Part shown: in pieces, positions 1 to 9,092 of the stretch | How the letters are laid out: each line of letters opens with the position of its first letter | How positions within the stretch are numbered: the first letter of the stretch is position 1 | IMG/VR virus record: IMGVR_UViG_3300005096_000005 | Location: 106,139 to 170,138 of that record | Direction: 5' to 3' (one strand) | Length of the DNA: 64,000 nt | Origin: a virus | Position numbers and translations under genes: made by a program | The notes under the pieces: generated by a model | Database searches by the model: none | Seen by the model: the letters and a program-made list of their open reading frames with translations, nothing else | What the model was told of the DNA's origin: nothing

Positions 1-3000
1 GAGCGAACTTTTCCCACATCCAACCAAGAGTTCTCTCTACCGCAGAAGCGTCCTTTGGATCGGGTTTACCAACATAGCGATACTCTGTCTTGCGATACTT
101 CTGAATCCTTCGCTTATGGTTCTCCAGAGTCCGCTCAACCTCACTCCACCTGCCCTGTTGCATAATCGCTTCCTTGTCCCGAAACATCCTTCGCCTCATA
201 GCCCAGAAAGACTGGGAGTAAGGAGCCACATCTGCAAGAATCTTGAACTTGTCTACATCACTATAGAACTCAGGTCTGTTCAGGATACCCTTCCTGTCCC
301 AGTCGGACACAATCTGCCGCGCATGTTCTACAGTTTCCAGGTCACGTTGCAGCCTCTCCGGGTCGTAATGAACTTTGAATACTTTGGTCACATCCGGCTT
401 GTCTCTTGCTGTGTAGTATATGAACCCGAACGGAAGCCCCTGTGAATACAGGTAGAAATTGACCTGGGACATGTGCTCTTGCTGCGGCGCCTCAAGCTCC
501 TTGATGGCCTTCGCCGACTTTGTTTTGATCTCCACTACGGTGTTATAACCGTTCTCCATTCTCACTACTGCATCAATGTGCCCACTCACCTTGGTTCTGG
601 GATCGAACACGAAGCGCTCAGCCTCAATCAGAGAGCCCTCTTTAGCCCACTGCGCCTGCAGCCTCCGGTGGGCCTTGGTGCCTTCATACGTGGGCGAACC
701 TGGCCCTTCATACGGCAACCTGCCTAAACCTTTTCCGTTGGGGTCATAGTCGTGTGCTTCACGGCCCAGGTTTAGGAAGGACGCCACAGTAGTCTTCAAG
801 TCTCGACCAAGAGATGATGCGCGGAACTGTTCAATGCCATAGTTTCCATGATACGCCCGAAGGGTTGGGTGTAACTTCTCGTATCCAGGTCCCGGCAGTC
901 TGGCCTCGCCAAAAGCCACCTTTGTAAACGGATCTCCTTTGTGAAAATCTATATAATAGTTCTGCTCAACCCCGGTGGTTCCCGGCATCCACGACGGCAT
1001 CTTGTTCAAGATGGGGTTGTACTCAAGAATCTGACGGCGTCTGTGTGGCAGAAAACGACGCCCTATCTCAGACACACCTCCGCCAAGTCCACCGATACCC
1101 TGGTCCCAAAACCACCTCTCAGCCCCATAGGCCCTATCGGCTCTCTGAGCCACCGGCTTCTGCGCTCCCAGGTCCCCGTAGCCATACTTGTCCTGCGTAA
1201 AGAAGGTAGACGCAAACCCGAAAATACCCGCTGTCTCCGTTATGTTATAGTGAATCTGTCCAAGCCTGTAGTACGGATCGTTGGGATGAATGACCTCTTC
1301 CGGATTGATCTTACGGTGGAAGTAGCTGAGGCGCCGCGACATTCTCCGCCTCATCTTTCGTCTGTCATCGGTATTGATGGCGGTAATTTGGTTCTCTGCC
1401 GAATGATCTTCCGACATTACCGGGATAGCCTGACCTGTCGGAGTTGCTCCTGCAAGAAGCCCAACGTATGTAGGGGTGACAGCTCCCGTTCCTCCTCCCC
1501 CTGGACCTATCAGACGGACTCCCTGTGTCGTTCCCTGACCAAGCTGTTCCGGTCCTGGGGTGGTCCCAAGCTCGATGAGCGCTGCCTCCAGTGCCGGGTG
1601 CCTGTTTCTCTGACCTCCAAGGAATGCGGCTCTGGCGTTTAGTTCTTCACGATGCATAACCTTGTACGGTTTAATGATACGCCCTACCGTTGCGTTGAGT
1701 ATTCCACCGAACGGCATAGTCTCCTCGAACGCTCCTCCGGTTAGCGGGTAGGGCCTGTCGGCATAATGCTTCTTCTCCCACCAATACGGGTCGGTCAGCC
1801 TTTTAAGGGGAGACAGAGGATAGCGCGGAGTTGGTAGCCAATAGTGTTGCCAGAACTCGTCGCTACCTCCCCACAAAGTATCCTCGCGGTATCCGCTGGT
1901 TCCTCGACGGTACCAATTCGGCACCTGAGCGGTAATACGACCGCCTCCCCATGGACTGTTACCGAGAAGCCACCAACGACCGCGACGTACGTCTTCGGTA
2001 CCTTCTCTGTACCACTCCTTAAGTTCCTCCTCGTTTTGCGGGACGTTAAACCCAAGTGCACCCGCGATCATCCCGGGTGGAGACTCCATGGCAATATCCA
2101 TACCCGGGTACGCCTCATGAATTCTCTTGAATTCGTCTGTTAAACCCACCGTGTCGAACACCTTGGCGATGTCCAGGCGCAACCCTACATAAATATTGGC
2201 GAGTCTTCGGGAAAGCCTGACCCTTGGTGTGTCGGGAAGACTGAATGCGTCGTCTGCTTTCTCGGACTCCCAATCGATGTATGCCAACAGCCCTGCGCCT
2301 GCAACAACCGGAGCTACACGATACTTGAACAGGTTATAATAAGTTCTGGAAGCTGTTCCCAGCTTATCAGGAGACAGAGAAAAACCAAGACCGTACTCAC
2401 CGAGACCACGGCTGAGGCGCTGTGTCAAATAGGTGGGCCAGAACATCGTGGTTGAAAGGTGGTCCAGATCTGTGGTAAGTTTGCCACCCTCCCACTTGTC
2501 CGGCGAAAATTGCTTCCACATCTTTCTGATCACAGTAGCAAGACCGTGCTCATCCTGTCCTGAATAAAGACGACTCAGGTTCTTCCACGTTTCTTTGATA
2601 CTACCCGTCACATCGAATGGGTCAAAACGGAAAAGGCTCTTCTGGAGCATCAGGTTCTCGCCAAGCCCTCGACGGTACACATCCGCAAACTCATCGTACG
2701 GAGGGAACTTCTGGTACCACTTTCCGAAATGTTTATTCGCTGATGCCTGCAACCTGTTCACAAAACCCTCGCTAACATCTACAGGATCACGAGTGCTTGT
2801 GGAGACCACTTCGTACACGCCCTCTTCGACCGGCCGCATACTAACCCTGCCTTTTTGAAATGCCTCGCTCAGGTTTATTCCACGCTCTTTAGCCTTTTGC
2901 TCCAGGACATCCATCAACTGTTCGAAAGTCGGATCGCCTGCCACACCAACCTTCATTAGCGAATCTGTCCGCACCGTCTGTGACGTTCTGGGTGCAAACA

Positions 3001-6000
3001 ATTTGAGGGCCTCCTCATAAGTGTCAACAAAAGCTTTCTGTCTGACAGCAGGCCCGTGCCCTGCTACCTTCCGCAAATTGAACAGGTCGAAGGTGCGATG
3101 CATATTCTCAACTTCCACGTCCGTAAGAACAGTACCAAGCTGATCGATAAACCGCCTTGCATTATCGATCTCACTGAGGGCGCTGCCAACGTAATACTCG
3201 TTTAAAGCCTCCCTCGCGGCTCGCCCTACCGTCTTGACAATCTCTTCATCTGTTTCAAGAAAAGGAATAAACGGTGAAGGAAGTCCTGGTCGTACATCAA
3301 TACGCGCTGGACGTGTCGGGTCGATCTGGGAGCGGAGCATCTTCATGGTCTTTGATAACGGTGCGTATTCAAGTTGTTCCTTCCTGCGTTCCAACTCAAG
3401 TATCTGCTCGCTCAGGTCCTGAATTCTCCTGCCTCTCATAACCGCCAGGTTCTGGGCTATCTGTTTTGCATCACTGACATAATCGAGAGGAGATTCCGGA
3501 CCACCAATCGCCGCCGCCTTGGTTTCTTGTTCCGTGAGCCGGTCGACAAGCTTCCTGGCATCCTTCATGGCCATGTGCTCTCCGCCGACTTCCTTCTCTG
3601 CAAAGTCGATGAAGTCTTCGATCATATCCTTCATCTCTGGCCTGTTTTTATAAGTGTCGGCGAACTCTCTCATAATCTGGCGCTTGTCAAACGACTTCGG
3701 CCCGTTCATGATTCTGTGAGAGATAGACTCAAACAAAATCTGACGCTCTTCAGGCATTGCCCATTCCACATACTTATCCCCAGAATATGGGCGAACCTTC
3801 TCAACAGGAGCCAGCGGCCCCCACGTCTCCGGCTTACCCGCCTTAATCTTAGTTTCGTATGTTCTTGCCCATCTGCTGGCGAGCGCATGTGCATCCAGCT
3901 CCGAACTACTATAAAGACTCATGCGGTCAAACTGAGCGATACGTTCCAACACTTCGTCAACCTGTCCCGTGAGGCGTTCCCGCGCCGCAAGGAACTCCGC
4001 CTGGCTGATCTTTCCAGCCCCCAGCATATTGATAAGCTCTTCCTGTCTGCCGATAAGGGCCTGACCTTCTTTGGTGGCCTCCATCCAATTCTTAGACAGC
4101 GGCGCCAAACCGGAGTCTGCCATAAGGCGCTGTTCAACCCTGCCCTGAAAACTCATCAACTCCTCTACCGCTTGTTCCTTCATCTGCTTGCGCAGTGCCA
4201 TAGAATCGGCTACTCCACCAGGATCTATCGCCCCTTCCTGAAAGAACCTTTCAAATGTACTCGTTCGCCACTTCTCAGACCGGGTGGGAACAACACCACC
4301 GCCCGCTGCCAGGTCCGCACCACGCTGAGCGAGAATCTCCTCGGCAGTCTTGACCTGCATCTCCCGGGTCGCTTCTTTATATCCTGCTTTGAATGGCTTG
4401 ATGTCATAGCCTACCTGGTCCATTGTTTCACGATACAAACGCCATAGATCACTCCGCTGCTCTCTCTGGAGTTTCACCTTCCTGGCCGGGACCTTGACGA
4501 CAGCACCGTCTCTTGTCGTCGTGAATCCTACCCCGGCTTTTTCCAATGCATCCTCTAACTGAGACTTCAGTTTGGACGGCATTTGTATCTCACGGGACTT
4601 GACCGCCTCATGGATCTGCAATAATCGATCCTGGACTGGCGTTCCTTTCTGGAACTTGAAGTGTTGCTTGAACAGGTACTGCTGCTTCTTATCAAAGTGG
4701 GGGATACCGCCCCGCTGAGCCGCCTCGATGTATCTGAGAAGGAACCTGTTCTGCTGACGTTCGAGTTTGTATATGTCTCGTTCGATATCGGCCGCATCAC
4801 CATGCCTAACGATATTAAACAGGTGTTCCAGGGCGTCGGCGTCAGTTCTGAGATACGTAGAGAAGGGCTTCTCCATGCCATCGATCCTGTGGGTTACTTC
4901 AAGCATCTTGGATAGAGCATCGACGGACTCCGCGGAACCGAGCACCTGCGCTCTCTCGGTGGCCTGTTTCACAGGCATCCCCTTGACCTGGTGCAGGTAG
5001 GTAGCGAGATCGTTGTCGCCCTTCTTTGCCCATTCCAACAGCTCGGAGAGCTTGTCCCTGGTCGCGCCCGTCATCGAGGTGGCGTCCTTCTCGAGAATCC
5101 TCTCCACTACTCCGAACACGTCCTTTGCCCCCATGGGCTCTCCTGTTGTTCGGCGCAGATCCTTGACTATGTTTAAAACTTCAATCTCACGTCCGGCCTC
5201 AGTAGCCGCTTTCGCTTCCTCGGCCAGTCGCTTTGCTATGTAATTCGGATTAGAGGCTTTGTACGGATCTTTCCAATGTCCTATAAGGCGCTGAAAGAAC
5301 CCTGTTGGTTCCCGATTCTGGTTGAAGTCGAGCATCTTGAATACTTTGCCGATCGCCGGATTCTCATTCAGCTTGCCGCCCCGCATCATCGCCATATCTT
5401 CCGTTATCTCTTTACCAAAGAAGATATTATCAAAGATCCAGCGCATAGGCCCAAAGCGATTGGTCACCGGATTCAACCCAACTCCGAAGGGCATCTCCTC
5501 CGGTTTCATAAAAGCACCCGTCTCCAGATTAAACAACCGGGCGCCCCCTTTAGAGTGCCCCTGGCCGAGTACCAGCATCTGCTGTTTGATGTTCCCGGCC
5601 TTATCGATAGCATGTTCCCATCCAGATACCTTTTTGACCCATCCGAGTTCAGGATGTTCAGTTCCAAAGTGAAGAAGCTGATACGGCGCCATCCGTCTGT
5701 TCTCTCTTAAGGCAGAGTGAAAGAACAATTTGGCGGGATTGAATCCCACAATAGGAATCTGGAAGTTCCGCTCAAAGGCCCCGGCTATATCGTCCAGTCC
5801 AAAGCCGACCTTTCTCAAATCGATAACCTTGCCTGTCGGGTCCTTAAATATGAACGGGTCCACGACCACATTGCCAAGCCGTTTTACATACTGCTGTTCT
5901 GCGTTGGCGAGAATACGTGACTTCTGAAGTTCGAACTTTGCGAGCTTCATCGCCTGTTCTTCCGTGAGGTTGCCGAACATTCTCTCGGCGGCCGGTGTAC

Positions 6001-7102
6001 GCAAATAATCCTTCACCGCCGCTTCACCAATGTCGTCAGCCAGAGCTCCGGGGATAGGAACATACTCGGCTCTCTTCCCAAAGAAACCAACAAGGTCGGG
6101 GATATTAAATGCTTTGAGTCCAGGTCCCTCTGCTACATCCTGAATTGTGGCAAGCTTCCAACCCGCCATTCCCTGGACCATACGAGAGAAAGGATGAGCT
6201 GCCTGATAAACGTCCTGTCCCATAGTCGCGGATACTGCATCAATAAGCTTGTTTACTATATCGCCCCGACCGGCCTGTTCTCTTACCTGTCTAGTGGTCG
6301 TGAGCATTATGTTTTGCCAGGCATGAGCTGCTATGTTCGCGTCAGCTGCCGATAACTCCCCTCCCCCAAGGGCTGCAGCTATGTCTCTCAGTTTCGCTGG
6401 CTGGTCCGTCATCAGGGATTCCCAGGACGCAAGCTCTTTAACACCCTGTACGCCACCACCCTGACCACGATAGCGTTTGCCCATAGTTACCATACGTTGC
6501 ATCTCGTCCAAAACGCCCATAGCCGGTTCGCTGACGGAATCAATGGGATAACCTATATTAGAGAGGATTGTTGGTATCTTCTGTCTACTTAGAAAAGAAC
6601 GAAGCTGCCCCTGCATCTCTGGGGAAAGGTGTTGTGGGGAGCGAATCTCCGTCGCCACGTCTCCCACATCACGGACAACGCCCCGCATCCCGCGGAGCAT
6701 ATCACCGAGAGCTGTGGCATTGGCCACATTATCTGTAAGGGTTGATCTTGTGGTTGCTGCCGCTTCCGCAAAGACGCGGCGGGCTGCCTTGAGGTTTTCT
6801 CCCGTGAATGCAGAGAACTTCGGCAGTGCGCCAACCGAAGTTCTCCACAAGAGGTTCTGGTCGGCCAGAAGTCTGAAGTATTGCTCATGGCCTTCCAGAA
6901 GAAAACGATGTGCCTGCGAAACCTTTGGGATCTGTCCCGCAAGATGCTCTACAATATCTCCCACAAGCGGTCGGACGTACTCAGAGCGAAGAACCTGGCG
7001 CCCCAGGAGGGCGGCACCGGCGTATATACCTGCACGGACCAGGAGCGGCGTCTTCTTCCGCTCGTTTGTGTATGGGGCATCATTGCTGAACTTCGAGATC
7101 AT
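1..7102 (-). CDS. Giant tail protein, probable tape measure, with RecB-like nuclease domain (C-terminus off the window)
   Basis: One uninterrupted minus-strand frame of at least 2367 codons starts at ATG 7102 and runs off the left edge. The ATG overlaps the TGA of the tail assembly chaperone extension (ATGA), which is the usual place of a tape measure gene. The N-terminus begins MISKFSNDAPYTNERKK and is followed by a hydrophobic stretch near residues 20-35; most of the protein is charged and helical, with another Ala/Gly/Val hydrophobic segment near residue 1597. Around residues 2140-2220 it carries the motif set of a RecB/Cas4-like PD-(D/E)XK nuclease. If all of it spans the tube, the usual 0.15 nm per residue rule implies a tail of more than 350 nm. 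The tape measure role is inferred from position and length; it could instead be an ejected virion protein. I translated most of the frame and saw no stop, and both ends read as coherent protein. Confidence 0.85.
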   Translation of the reverse strand, partial: MISKFSNDAPYTNERKKTPLLVRAGIYAGAALLGRQVLRSEYVRPLVGDIVEHLAGQIPKVSQAHRFLLEGHEQYFRLLADQNLLWRTSVGALPKFSAFTGENLKAARRVFAEAAATTRSTLTDNVANATALGDMLRGMRGVVRDVGDVATEIRSPQHLSPEMQGQLRSFLSRQKIPTILSNIGYPIDSVSEPAMGVLDEMQRMVTMGKRYRGQGGGVQGVKELASWESLMTDQPAKLRDIAAALGGGELSAADANIAAHAWQNIMLTTTRQVREQAGRGDIVNKLIDAVSATMGQDVYQAAHPFSRMVQGMAGWKLATIQDVAEGPGLKAFNIPDLVGFFGKRAEYVPIPGALADDIGEAAVKDYLRTPAAERMFGNLTEEQAMKLAKFELQKSRILANAEQQYVKRLGNVVVDPFIFKDPTGKVIDLRKVGFGLDDIAGAFERNFQIPIVGFNPAKLFFHSALRENRRMAPYQLLHFGTEHPELGWVKKVSGWEHAIDKAGNIKQQMLVLGQGHSKGGARLFNLETGAFMKPEEMPFGVGLNPVTNRFGPMRWIFDNIFFGKEITEDMAMMRGGKLNENPAIGKVFKMLDFNQNREPTGFFQRLIGHWKDPYKASNPNYIAKRLAEEAKAATEAGREIEVLNIVKDLRRTTGEPMGAKDVFGVVERILEKDATSMTGATRDKLSELLEWAKKGDNDLATYLHQVKGMPVKQATERAQVLGSAESVDALSKMLEVTHRIDGMEKPFSTYLRTDADALEHLFNIVRHGDAADIERDIYKLERQQNRFLLRYIEAAQRGGIPHFDKKQQYLFKQHFKFQKGTPVQDRLLQIHEAVKSREIQMPSKLKSQLEDALEKAGVGFTTTRDGAVVKVPARKVKLQREQRSDLWRLYRETMDQVGYDIKPFKAGYKEATREMQVKTAEEILAQRGADLAAGGGVVPTRSEKWRTSTFERFFQEGAIDPGGVADSMALRKQMKEQAVEELMSFQGRVEQRLMADSGLAPLSKNWMEATKEGQALIGRQEELINMLGAGKISQAEFLAARERLTGQVDEVLERIAQFDRMSLYSSSELDAHALASRWARTYETKIKAGKPETWGPLAPVEKVRPYSGDKYVEWAMPEERQILFESISHRIMNGPKSFDKRQIMREFADTYKNRPEMKDMIEDFIDFAEKEVGGEHMAMKDARKLVDRLTEQETKAAAIGGPESPLDYVSDAKQIAQNLAVMRGRRIQDLSEQILELERRKEQLEYAPLSKTMKMLRSQIDPTRPARIDVRPGLPSPFIPFLETDEEIVKTVGRAAREALNEYYVGSALSEIDNARRFIDQLGTVLTDVEVENMHRTFDLFNLRKVAGHGPAVRQKAFVDTYEEALKLFAPRTSQTVRTDSLMKVGVAGDPTFEQLMDVLEQKAKERGINLSEAFQKGRVSMRPVEEGVYEVVSTSTRDPVDVSEGFVNRLQASANKHFGKWYQKFPPYDEFADVYRRGLGENLMLQKSLFRFDPFDVTGSIKETWKNLSRLYSGQDEHGLATVIRKMWKQFSPDKWEGGKLTTDLDHLSTTMFWPTYLTQRLSRGLGEYGLGFSLSPDKLGTASRTYYNLFKYRVAPVVAGAGLLAYIDWESEKADDAFSLPDTPRVRLSRRLANIYVGLRLDIAKVFDTVGLTDEFKRIHEAYPGMDIAMESPPGMIAGALGFNVPQNEEELKEWYREGTEDVRRGRWWLLGNSPWGGGRITAQVPNWYRRGTSGYREDTLWGGSDEFWQHYWLPTPRYPLSPLKRLTDPYWWEKKHYADRPYPLTGGAFEETMPFGGILNATVGRIIKPYKVMHREELNARAAFLGGQRNRHPALEAALIELGTTPGPEQLGQGTTQGVRLIGPGGGGTGAVTPTYVGLLAGATPTGQAIPVMSEDHSAENQITAINTDDRRKMRRRMSRRLSYFHRKINPEEVIHPNDPYYRLGQIHYNITETAGIFGFASTFFTQDKYGYGDLGAQKPVAQRADRAYGAERWFWDQGIGGLGGGVSEIGRRFLPHRRRQILEYNPILNKMPSWMPGTTGVEQNYYIDFHKGDPFTKVAFGEARLPGPGYEKLHPTLRAYHGNYGIEQFRASSLGRDLKTTVASFLNLGREAHDYDPNGKGLGRLPYEGPGSPTYEGTKAHRRLQAQWAKEGSLIEAERFVFDPRTKVSGHIDAVVRMENGYNTVVEIKTKSAKAIKELEAPQQEHMSQVNFYLYSQGLPFGFIYYTARDKPDVTKVFKVHYDPERLQRDLETVEHARQIVSDWDRKGILNRPEFYSDVDKFKILADVAPYSQSFWAMRRRMFRDKEAIMQQGRWSEVERTLENHKRRIQKYRKTEYRYVGKPDPKDASAVERTLGWMWEKFA
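372..735 (-). other. RecB/Cas4-like PD-(D/E)XK nuclease domain inside the giant tail protein
   Basis: Translated directly, this part of the giant minus-strand frame shows the ordered RecB-family motifs: 'EGTKAHRRLQ' (motif I, H2145), 'GHIDAVVR' (D2177), 'VVEIKTKS' (E2191 and K2193, the E-x-K pair) and 'QVNFY' (Q2213 to Y2217, the QxxxY motif). In the RecB and Cas4 families these residues bind the metal and DNA. Their order and spacing make chance unlikely. The domain sits near the visible C-terminal end of the protein; about 120 more residues lie in the window. Possible roles are cutting host or competitor DNA after ejection, or processing phage DNA. The motif assignment is solid; the role is inference. 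Confidence 0.8.
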
Positions 7103-7563
7103 CGTTGCTCTCCCTCAGGACCCGGATCTTGCGGCCCGTACACTGCGTCTGTAAAGTCCTTCGGAAAAGAGAAGTCAACCTCGTTTATCATGCCCTGAGG
7201 GATTCCCATCATATCTTGAGCAAGAGCTTCCATCTTGGTTCTTCCGTGCTCGTGAAGGAACATCTCTTGCTGTTTCTTATCAATGGGACCCTTCTCACCT
7301 GGTTTGCGGTGGCGCTCTCCATATCTCCTGAGGCGCTCTACTCTCCGCGCTTCCTCAATTGCCTGTTTGCGTTCCGCCTCCACAATCTCTGGCGGCACGC
7401 CCAGCAGGATATCTACGGACACTTCCGTCATGCCCCTAAAGTTCATCAGTACATACTCTGCCTGTGCTGCTCGTTGAAGCCAGGTATCCCAGTCCATGGC
7501 CTCAATTTGGTCTATAGATAGGGTGGGGAACGCCTCCGCAATAAGGAGATCGATCAGTCCCAT
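7099..7563 (-). CDS. Tail assembly chaperone, downstream (T-type) part reached by -1 frameshift
   Basis: The frame encodes 154 residues from its first ATG (MGLIDLLIAEAFPTL), but it is open without a stop back to the A7 run at 7605-7599, where the preceding gene ends. A -1 slip there gives a fusion of about 380 residues, the arrangement of lambda gpG-gpGT and of many tailed phages. The sequence is helical and rich in Glu, Arg and Lys, with no catalytic motif. It ends in TGA that overlaps the ATG of the giant tail protein. In known phages the G and GT forms coat the tape measure protein and recruit tube subunits during tail assembly. Independent start at 7563 is possible but I see no strong ribosome binding site there. 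Confidence 0.8.
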   Translation of the reverse strand: MGLIDLLIAEAFPTLSIDQIEAMDWDTWLQRAAQAEYVLMNFRGMTEVSVDILLGVPPEIVEAERKQAIEEARRVERLRRYGERHRKPGEKGPIDKKQQEMFLHEHGRTKMEALAQDMMGIPQGMINEVDFSFPKDFTDAVYGPQDPGPEGEQR

Positions 7564-7592
7564 CCCACTTAAGACGACACGCCTGTGAGAGT

Positions 7593-8240
7593 CTACACTT
7601 TTTTTACTTCAAGGGCGGGGAGGAACCCCGACTGGTCCATAATATACTCGACAATCATGGACGGTAGTCCGTACATCTCCCTGAGAAACGCCTGGTTGAA
7701 GTCAATTCCTTCCGGCCATAAGACGCAGCGATTGCACATCTCGTTCTCGCGCTCTTCGATGGTGAACGGTCCGTAGATAATAGCCTTGTACTCTGCCCGA
7801 GTCAAGATCCGATACGTGAAGCGCATTCCATTGGGGAACAGCACCTCTCTGATCTTGTCGTCTCCAAACCCGTGTCGTGCAGGATCAAACTGCTCTCCTG
7901 GATTCGGAGGAGGCCGCTTCCATAGGGCCAGTTTTTCGGGAGGCGGCGGACTCCAATCGATTCCCTCGAGGCTGGTTCTGACCCCTCCCACTGCGTCCGG
8001 CGTCCATTCATCATCGACCGGGGGTTGCTGCGGTTGTTGCGGCACACCCTTCGGTTGCTGCGGAACCTGACCTGCTGATTGCTGTGCTTGTGGAATTCCT
8101 TGTGCCGGATAATCCGGCTGTCCCGTACCCACTTCCTCCACGGACGTATCCTGTACCTGTATTGGATCCGCCTTCTTCATAGGGCGTGCTCCTGGAGGAG
8201 GTGCGCCAGGTCCTTGTCCTTGGTTGCCATTCTGATCCAT
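7593..8240 (-). CDS. Tail assembly chaperone (G-type)
   Basis: A 215-residue protein with a Pro/Gln-rich, probably disordered first third (residues 1-80) and a compact C-terminal half containing 'YRILTRAEYKAIIYG' and 'MCNRCVLWPEG'. I chose ATG 8240 rather than ATG 8261 because AAGGAG lies 9 nt before 8240 and nothing comparable precedes 8261. The gene ends GTA AAA AAA GTG TAG, so the slippery heptamer lies one codon before the stop and the -1 frame continues into the next gene. It follows the tube genes and precedes the tape measure candidate, as chaperone genes do. The Pro/Gln-rich leader is unusual for this family. Function rests on position plus the frameshift signal. Confidence 0.8.
   Translation of the reverse strand: MDQNGNQGQGPGAPPPGARPMKKADPIQVQDTSVEEVGTGQPDYPAQGIPQAQQSAGQVPQQPKGVPQQPQQPPVDDEWTPDAVGGVRTSLEGIDWSPPPPEKLALWKRPPPNPGEQFDPARHGFGDDKIREVLFPNGMRFTYRILTRAEYKAIIYGPFTIEERENEMCNRCVLWPEGIDFNQAFLREMYGLPSMIVEYIMDQSGFLPALEVKKV
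7599..7605 (-). other. Programmed -1 frameshift slippery site (A AAA AAA)
   Basis: On the minus strand the chaperone gene reads GTA AAA AAA GTG TAG. The heptamer A AAA AAA fits the X XXY YYZ rule. After a -1 shift the frame reads SVDSHRRVVLSG and then enters the 154-residue downstream ORF with no stop. The zero-frame stop is only one codon beyond the slip. Confidence 0.85.
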
Positions 8241-8273
8241 GTCAGTTGGCTCCTTTCTCATCTTATAAACTTA

Positions 8274-9092
8274 TCAATCAAAGTCCCATGCTACGAAACT
8301 ATACTGTTCAAGTACCGGTGAACCTTTCGGACGAATCACCTGTGTTGCGGAATGCAGGTGTACTCTGTGCAACGCCAGTACTCTATCCCTCGCTTCGTCT
8401 ATGGTCTCGGCTGCTCGGTTCTTTATGGCCTCAAAAGCGTTGATGGCTCTGGGATCGGCACCACTATAATGCACAATGATCTCCAGGCCGTCACTTCCAA
8501 CCCCAAACCTGTCTCTGACTCCCCAGCGCCTGGACCCCAGTGTTGACGTGACATCCCTGGCTAAGTCAAAGCCTATCGGGGTTAGCATATCGGCAAGATT
8601 GCCTGACAGGTCACCCTCCTTAATGACCTGTATCTTCTCGTCCAATGTCAGTCCCTCCCAATTCTTCTTGAGTCTCTCTGCGTTCTGGGCGAGACTACCA
8701 TTCAGCATATCGGAATGAAAATTGGACCTCCTGCCGTCCGCGGCCGCCTGCTGCAGGGCCTCAAACACCTTAAACTTCTTGGTGAACGGTATCGCAAATT
8801 GACCCTGTATGATGAGCTGGCCGAGAATCAGCCGGTGCCACCTGTACGAAGCGTAACTGTAGAGTGGCCGCTTCGGTTGCATGGCACTGAATTGAAAGTC
8901 CATTATATCATCTTCAAGATACCCGGACAAGTCAACCACTCCTGTAGGATTAGAGTCCACGGTATCCCGGCGAGCTATTACGAACTTAACGTCACAACCA
9001 GTAAAGAACTCCGGAGGGTACCAATTACGGTCCATCATCGGAAGTGTCTGTGGAGCGAAGTACTCCAAAGGGTTGATGTCGTACGGTGCCAT
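8274..9092 (-). CDS. Tail tube-like protein, third paralogue
   Basis: A 272-residue protein starting MAPYDINPLEYFAPQ. Its middle, 'SYRWHRLILGQLIIQGQFAI' (near residues 104-123), aligns in position and pattern with the barrel strand of the true tube protein ('GIAGSVVFVQF'), preceded in each case by a Tyr-rich strand. The C-terminal 'VHLHSATQVI' parallels the C-terminal strand of the tube protein that ends in a conserved 'sequence of alternating hydrophobics'. Between the two lies a helical insert (residues 130-190). The start codon overlaps the preceding stop as TAATG. It could be a tube-initiator, a tail-tip or a baseplate hub-like tube homologue. The relationship is my reading of pattern similarity and needs a structure comparison. 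Confidence 0.6.
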   Translation of the reverse strand: MAPYDINPLEYFAPQTLPMMDRNWYPPEFFTGCDVKFVIARRDTVDSNPTGVVDLSGYLEDDIMDFQFSAMQPKRPLYSYASYRWHRLILGQLIIQGQFAIPFTKKFKVFEALQQAAADGRRSNFHSDMLNGSLAQNAERLKKNWEGLTLDEKIQVIKEGDLSGNLADMLTPIGFDLARDVTSTLGSRRWGVRDRFGVGSDGLEIIVHYSGADPRAINAFEAIKNRAAETIDEARDRVLALHRVHLHSATQVIRPKGSPVLEQYSFVAWDFD

